Shown here: piece after piece, positions 5,519 to 9,124 of the stretch
Layout: each line of letters begins with the position of its first letter
Numbering within the stretch: the first letter of the stretch is position 1
Origin: an uncultured Oscillospiraceae bacterium
GTDB taxonomy: Bacteria; Bacillota; Clostridia; Oscillospirales; Acutalibacteraceae
NCBI GenBank assembly: GCA_902478605.1
Contig: CABSLQ010000088.1
Span: forward strand, 1-9,124
DNA length: 9,124 nt
Direction of reading: 5' to 3'
Position numbers and translations under genes: made by a program
Notes under the pieces: generated by a model
Told to the model about the DNA's origin: nothing
The model's database searches: none
What the model saw: the letters and a program-made list of their open reading frames with translations, nothing else

Positions 5519-6895
5519 TTAAAACAGCTTTTTCGCCTGCTGCAGCACGGTGTTGGCAATCCGTCTGGATACGCCGCCGCCCGCACCGGCGTTCTCCGCC
5601 ACCACAACAAAAGCCAGCGGCATCGTGTCATCCTGCACAAAACCCACAAACCAGGAATGCGGCTCGATGCCCGTCCCCACCTCGGCGGTGCCCGATTTGG
5701 CACACACCTTGAGTCCGGAAAAGCTGCTTTCCCCATACCTTTCGGTCACGGTATACCGCATCATATCTGCCAGTGTATCCGCCGTCTCCCGGCTCATCAT
5801 GCGCGATCCGGTTTTGAACAGACGGAAGTGCAGCGGCAGACCGGCGGGCGACGTGATGCTCTCGATAAAATACGGCGTCACGGGTACGCCGCCGTTCGCA
5901 ATGGCCCCCAGCATGGTTAGATACTGCAGCGGATTGGCAAGATTGGTGTATTGCCCCATGCCGGCCCAGCCGAGATCCACCTGGCGGATATCGGTGAAGT
6001 CCAGGGTGCTTTTCTTTGCCTCGATCCCGTCGAGCGAAAAGCTGCGGTTGAAGCCGAGCTTCTCGGCGTATCGCTCCAGCGTCTGGGCCCCGAGGGAAAC
6101 CGCCAGCTGCGCAAAATACGCGTTGCACGACTGGGCAAGCGCCTCCTTGAATGAAATAGAACCATGGTTGCCCAGGCAGCTGATCCATTCCCCGCCGATT
6201 TCCACGCCGCGCTGGCAGGTGTAGGTCCGTTCCAGGATATCGCTTTGCGTTTCCAGCGCCGCCGCCGCGGTCACCAGCTTGAAGGTGGAGCCGGGCGTAT
6301 AGGAGGAGGACAGAAACCGGTTGAGATACACGCCGGTATATCTATCCGAATCGTCGCCGTCGATGTCCGGCTTGTTGTTCACGTCAAAGGTCGGGGTACT
6401 GACCATGCAGAGAACTTCGCCCGTTTTATAGTTGTATACCCCCACCGTGCCCTTGTAGCTGCCGAGCGCCTTGAGCGCCGTGACCGACAGGGACGCATCG
6501 AGGGTGGTGCGGATATCGTTGCCCTCGCCGCTCGGCTGGAACACGCCGTTTATCCGGTTGTATCCGACGAGCTGCCGCCAATAGCTGCTCTGCAGGCCGG
6601 TTTTGATGAACCCTTCGGCATCCCCCACCATATGCAGCATGGCACGGCGCACGTCAGCGCTTTCATTGTAGACCCGCTCGCCGTCCACCGTCTGTGCCAG
6701 TACCTTGCCGCTGCGGTCGGTGATGGCGCCGGCGGCGGAAAGCACCGCGCTGCTGTTGTAAATGTGGCGGTTGGCCGGGTAAGATGTCCAGGTTGGCCCG
6801 TCCGCAACGTATACCGCGCCGAGCGCAGTAAGCCCCAGCGCAAAGGCCACGGCCAGGGCAACCAGGATATAAGCACGCCGTTTCATCTGTTTCAT
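5519..6895 (-). CDS. pbpA: Class B penicillin-binding protein (peptidoglycan transpeptidase, 458 aa)
   Basis: D,D-transpeptidase that cross-links peptidoglycan on the outer face of the membrane, working with a SEDS polymerase. One N-terminal membrane segment (about 8-30) follows a short basic start. An N-terminal pedestal region (about 55-135, with ITDRSGKVLA at 58-67) precedes the transpeptidase domain (about 147-455). All three active-site motifs are intact: S203-T-F-K206 in PGSTFK, S256-C-N258, and K400-S-G-T403. VGVYNYKTGEVLCMVSTPTF (151-170) is characteristic of the short PbpA-like group of Clostridia and Actinobacteria. There are no PASTA repeats. The first ATG is preferred: AGGTGA lies 6 bases upstream and the ATG overlaps the SEDS stop as ATGA (6892-6895); a second Met at residue 4 is possible. 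The pbpA symbol is by analogy with the actinobacterial rodA-pbpA pair; whether it acts in division, elongation or sporulation is not decidable here. Confidence 0.94.
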   Translation of the reverse strand: MKQMKRRAYILVALAVAFALGLTALGAVYVADGPTWTSYPANRHIYNSSAVLSAAGAITDRSGKVLAQTVDGERVYNESADVRRAMLHMVGDAEGFIKTGLQSSYWRQLVGYNRINGVFQPSGEGNDIRTTLDASLSVTALKALGSYKGTVGVYNYKTGEVLCMVSTPTFDVNNKPDIDGDDSDRYTGVYLNRFLSSSYTPGSTFKLVTAAAALETQSDILERTYTCQRGVEIGGEWISCLGNHGSISFKEALAQSCNAYFAQLAVSLGAQTLERYAEKLGFNRSFSLDGIEAKKSTLDFTDIRQVDLGWAGMGQYTNLANPLQYLTMLGAIANGGVPVTPYFIESITSPAGLPLHFRLFKTGSRMMSRETADTLADMMRYTVTERYGESSFSGLKVCAKSGTAEVGTGIEPHSWFVGFVQDDTMPLAFVVVAENAGAGGGVSRRIANTVLQQAKKLF

Positions 6896-8622
6896 GCCGG
6901 GTCACCTGCCTTTCCGCCGGCGAGATCACCCAGTGATTTGGCTCCCAAGCCGGGGCCTGCCGGCGCGCCGGCCGCCGGTTCCGGCCGTGTGGGCGGCTGC
7001 ACCGCCTTCAAAAAGGCCAGCATGGCAAAATTGGCCGCCATGCTCGAACCGCCGTTGCTCACCAGCGGGAAGGTCACGCCGGTCAGCGGGAGCAGATCGG
7101 TGGATCCAAAAATGTTCAGCGCCGCTTGAAACAAAAAGATCCCCGCGGCCGCGCAGGCCGCCATGGAATAATACGCCGACCGGCTGTATGCCGTGCTGCG
7201 TATGGCGTAAATCGCAAAAAGGAGCAGGCATACCGCGCAGCAAAGCGCCACGATCAGCCCCCATTCCTCGCTGACGAAGCCAAACACCAAATCGGTGTCC
7301 GCCGCGGCCACCAGATCCAGATTGCCGCGGCCGCCGCCCACGCCGAACAGGCCGCCGCTGCCGATGGCCATCATGGTGCGCGTCTGCTGATAGCCGCCGG
7401 TCGACGCGTATTCCCACGCATGCCGGTATACCGCGAAGCGAGAGGCCACATAAGGCAGAAACGCGATCACCGTCACCGCGCCGGCGCCTGCCAGGCCGCC
7501 GAACAGCGCCACGGTCTTCCAGTCGCCCGAACGCATATAAGCCATGATGAGCATGCCCACAAAGAAAATGGAGGCGGTGCCGAAGTCCTTCATGAGAAAG
7601 AGCGGCACCATACAAGCGCCGGAAAAGAGCACAAACAGAATAGTATTGCGCGCGGTCATAATCCGCTCCAGCGTGGCACAGCCGGCAAACACAAAGGCCA
7701 CCTTGACAAATTCGGAGGGCTGCACCGTAATGAAGCCGAGATTGATCCAGTTCTTCGCGCCGCCGCGTGTTTCCCCGATGAGCAGGTTGAGCACCAGCAG
7801 CAGCACGGCCAGCGCCCCTATCAGATAGCGGAGCTTCATGGTGCGTTCCACATCCTTCAGAATGAAGGCCAGCACGCAGAACATCGCCATGCCGAGCAGG
7901 ATGGCGGCAAACTGCTTGAAGAGCGAGGAGGGCGCCGCACTCGCCGCCACGCACAGACCGATTCCGCACAGGAAAAAGGCGAGCAGCTCCACCCCGATCC
8001 CCTGAAACCGGCGCACACCGGCGTATATCCATTCCATGAGCAGCAGCCCGCCAAAGCAGATCGGCAGCGCCGGCGGCAGGTTATCCGCATAATGCAGCGC
8101 CAGCGATACGCCCGTGATCAGCTGAAATACCGTGAGCAGAAACAGGGCCAGCAGGGCGGACGGCTCGCGCCGCAGACGGCGCGCCTTTTTTTCCGGCACC
8201 GCGTCGCGCGGCTCCGGCCGCATAAAATGGTAGGTCACATCGGCAAAGGATACCGCGTCGCCGAACTCCAGCCAGGCCGGATTGTCCGCGCGTTCCCCGT
8301 TGATATACAGGCCGCTTTTGGAACGGGTGTCTCGTATGCGCCACCCCTGCCGCGCATGGGTGAGGACCGCATGCCGGCGCGAAATCTGCGCATGCGGCAG
8401 ACAGACATCGCATACCGTGCCGCGGCCGATGGTGATCTCCTCGGACAAGACGGGATACCGCTCCCCGTCCTCGCGCGCGAAAACCGCAAGCGGACGCGGC
8501 GGGCCTCCGGTGCGGCGAAGCAGCATGCGGCCGCAAAGGATCAGCAGCCAGATGGCTACAGCAGGCAGCAGCACCCGCGCGATCGCGTTGAAATACCCGA
8601 TGAATCCGGTCAGCTCGTCCAT
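6892..8622 (-). CDS. FtsW/RodA/SpoVE (SEDS) glycosyltransferase with N-terminal FHA domain (576 aa)
   Basis: Peptidoglycan polymerase of the SEDS family, partner of the class B PBP that follows. Residues 17-35 form a membrane segment. About 45-134 form an FHA domain, with ITIGR (63-67), SRRHA (81-85) and INGE (107-110), which should lie in the cytoplasm. About 155-540 form the multi-spanning SEDS domain, with roughly ten hydrophobic segments. SEDS hallmarks are GAKNWINLG (288-296) with QPSEFVK (301-307), KDFGTA (345-350) whose Asp346 corresponds to the essential SEDS aspartate, TDLVFGFVSEEWG (443-455), and PLTGVTFPLVSNGGSS (512-527). The tail (541-576) is Pro/Ala/Gly-rich. FHA domains bind phosphothreonine, so control by a PrkC/PknB-type kinase is likely but not shown. 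In the FHA domain the usual T/S-N-G of the ligand loop reads KSG (102-104). The ATG has AGGAGG 7 bases upstream (8630-8635). Subfamily (FtsW versus RodA) is left open. Confidence 0.93.
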   Translation of the reverse strand: MDELTGFIGYFNAIARVLLPAVAIWLLILCGRMLLRRTGGPPRPLAVFAREDGERYPVLSEEITIGRGTVCDVCLPHAQISRRHAVLTHARQGWRIRDTRSKSGLYINGERADNPAWLEFGDAVSFADVTYHFMRPEPRDAVPEKKARRLRREPSALLALFLLTVFQLITGVSLALHYADNLPPALPICFGGLLLMEWIYAGVRRFQGIGVELLAFFLCGIGLCVAASAAPSSLFKQFAAILLGMAMFCVLAFILKDVERTMKLRYLIGALAVLLLVLNLLIGETRGGAKNWINLGFITVQPSEFVKVAFVFAGCATLERIMTARNTILFVLFSGACMVPLFLMKDFGTASIFFVGMLIMAYMRSGDWKTVALFGGLAGAGAVTVIAFLPYVASRFAVYRHAWEYASTGGYQQTRTMMAIGSGGLFGVGGGRGNLDLVAAADTDLVFGFVSEEWGLIVALCCAVCLLLFAIYAIRSTAYSRSAYYSMAACAAAGIFLFQAALNIFGSTDLLPLTGVTFPLVSNGGSSMAANFAMLAFLKAVQPPTRPEPAAGAPAGPGLGAKSLGDLAGGKAGDPA

Positions 8623-8658
8623 TTGCCCGCCTCCTTCCGTCCCGGATCGTTTCTTTTA

Positions 8659-8687
8659 ATTTTATCACGTTTAGCCGTAAATGAAAA
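8659..8687 (-). promoter_or_regulatory. Candidate sigma-A promoter immediately upstream of the SEDS gene
   Basis: On the minus strand TTTTCA (8682-8687) and TAAAAT (8659-8664) are separated by 17 bases, matching the consensus at 4 of 6 and 5 of 6 positions. Transcription would start near 8652, giving a leader of about 30 bases that contains the AGGAGG at 8630-8635. The region is AT-rich in an otherwise GC-rich window, which supports a promoter but also raises the chance of accidental matches. Confidence 0.5.
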
Positions 8688-8936
8688 GTAAAAAATGTAT
8701 GAATATCCCTTAGGATCTACTTAAATTATCGGATCGGCTCCCTTTTCTCTGCTGCGTCCCGCCTCACAAACCACACAGAGCATGGTAAGCGCGGCGGCTG
8801 CGCCGGCGCGGCACGTCCGCCAAGCACCCGCTGCCTCCTTCCACACCCATTGGCACAATCGCTGCCCTTTTTGCTTCCGCCCCTGCTTTCATGGGGCAAG
8901 CAAGGGAGCCCTTTGACCATGGATAGGTGAAGCCGG

Positions 8937-8972
8937 CCGGACAACGCCTTTGCATCGGCGTTTTGAGTCCGG
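8937..8972. other. Stem-loop, 12 bp with a 4-base bulge
   Basis: CCGGAC (8937-8942) pairs with GTCCGG (8967-8972) and AACGCC (8943-8948) with GGCGTT (8957-8962). The loop is 8 bases and TTGA (8963-8966) is bulged on one side. There is no T-run on either side, so it is not a terminator. It would sit in the leader RNA if transcription starts at the promoter near 9056-9083. Confidence 0.6.
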
Positions 8973-9039
8973 TTGCCCGGGAATGGCGTATGCCTCCCGC
9001 CTGCCCGCCCGTTTATCTTTTCCAAATATAAAGCAGAAC

Positions 9040-9083
9040 AGCCGCGGCGCATCGTATGATACGCCGCGGCTTCAGCTTGTCAA
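9040..9083 (-). promoter_or_regulatory. Near-consensus sigma-A promoter with paired GCCGCGGC palindromes (possible operator)
   Basis: On the minus strand TTGACA (9078-9083) is a perfect -35 and TATCAT (9056-9061) matches the -10 at 5 of 6 positions, with a 16-base spacer. The self-complementary 8-mer GCCGCGGC occurs twice, at 9063-9070 within the spacer and at 9041-9048 around the expected start point, 22 bases apart centre to centre. Both sit in the larger inverted repeat AGCCGCGGCG/CGCCGCGGCT. Two boxes on one face of the helix flanking a -10 look like a repressor site. The same dyad could instead be read as an RNA hairpin. Transcription would give a leader of about 430 bases before the SEDS gene. 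Confidence 0.5.
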
Positions 9084-9124
9084 AGAAGGAGGCGTTTTGC
9101 TCAGGCGAAGCGCCTTCTTCTTTT
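9082..9124. terminator. Terminator-like stem-loop at the right edge
   Basis: AAAGAAGGAGGCG (9082-9094) pairs with CGCCTTCTTCTTT (9111-9123) over 13 positions with one G-U on the plus strand and a 16-base loop; the window ends in TTTT. AGGCG/CGCCT (9103-9107/9111-9115) gives an alternative inner stem. Read on the minus strand, a shorter GC stem is followed by CCTTCTTT, so it could end a minus-strand gene lying beyond the right edge. Direction is therefore uncertain. Its left arm shares two bases with the -35 at 9078-9083. Confidence 0.45.

Larger units (their letters stand above)
8688..9124. other. Long region without a convincing gene, rich in inverted repeats
   Basis: I find no recognisable protein. 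Minus-strand open frames at 8726-9052 and 8764-8955 have basic, Pro/Gly/Ser-rich low-information products, and their ATGs lack ribosome sites. The only start with a good ribosome site is a GTG at 8825-8827, 6 bases after AGGAGG (8834-8839), opening 33 codons that end at 8726. I also looked for hallmarks of RNase P, tmRNA, SRP RNA, T-box and the common riboswitches that I can recall, and saw none. Structural content is a bulged 12-bp stem-loop (8937-8972), a promoter with a dyad (9040-9083) and a terminator-like stem at the right edge. It may be a long 5' leader of the SEDS gene or a spacer carrying an interspersed palindromic repeat. Confidence 0.5.

Noticed and set aside
7126..8691. Plus-strand open frame of 521 codons opposite the SEDS gene
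   Set aside because: It is an antisense shadow of a clearly conserved SEDS/FHA gene in GC-rich DNA. Its product is His/Gln/Arg-rich without any domain, and no terminator or operon context supports it.
8726..9052. Minus-strand frame of 108 codons, with an alternative frame at 8764-8955
   Set aside because: The first ATG coincides with the predicted transcription start, so it would have no ribosome site; the second also lacks one. Both products look like translated structured GC-rich DNA.
8700..9070. Known structured RNA (RNase P, tmRNA, SRP RNA, T-box or common riboswitch)
   Set aside because: None of the invariant cores I could recall were found on either strand; only generic hairpins are present.

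Overview
The window looks like part of a GC-rich Gram-positive chromosome, most likely an anaerobic Clostridia/Oscillospirales-type gut bacterium. This is inferred from consensus AGGAGG ribosome sites, a SipW-type signal peptidase beside TasA/camelysin-like exported proteins, DUF6273-type surface domains, and an FHA-fused SEDS glycosyltransferase paired with a class B penicillin-binding protein. All supported genes lie on the minus strand, so transcription runs from high to low coordinates.

Right block (about 9124 to 5350), cell-wall synthesis. A 500-base region without a convincing gene (8623-9124) holds stem-loops and two candidate sigma-A promoters. The upstream promoter is near-consensus and has a GCCGCGGC palindrome on each side of its -10. 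Then come a SEDS (FtsW/RodA/SpoVE) protein with an N-terminal FHA domain (6892-8622) and a class B PBP (5519-6895), joined by an ATGA stop/start overlap. A series of stem-loops ends in a strong minus-strand terminator at 5351-5407.

Left block (5236 to 1), protein export and surface. A SipW-like ER-type signal peptidase with a long cytoplasmic N-terminal extension (4172-5236) overlaps by ATGA with a giant 1172-residue exported protein (657-4175). That protein has a SipW-type signal sequence, a TasA/camelysin-like N-terminal module, three DUF6273-like domains and one Ig-like spacer. A second copy of its N-terminal module follows (53-544) but stops after 163 residues. At that point the sequence switches, without an element end, into the C-terminal coding part of an IS200/IS605 TnpA, which runs off the window.

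The simplest reading of the left block is that the signal peptidase processes the two TasA-like proteins, which become surface or fibre proteins. The DUF6273 modules are the probable outward-facing binding part, and their inter-motif loops are the natural place to look for hypervariation. The right block is a peptidoglycan polymerase/transpeptidase pair that could respond to Ser/Thr phosphorylation through the FHA domain. The terminator between the blocks suggests they are separate transcription units, although I see no convincing promoter in front of sipW. No RNA gene, CRISPR array or complete mobile element was recognised.
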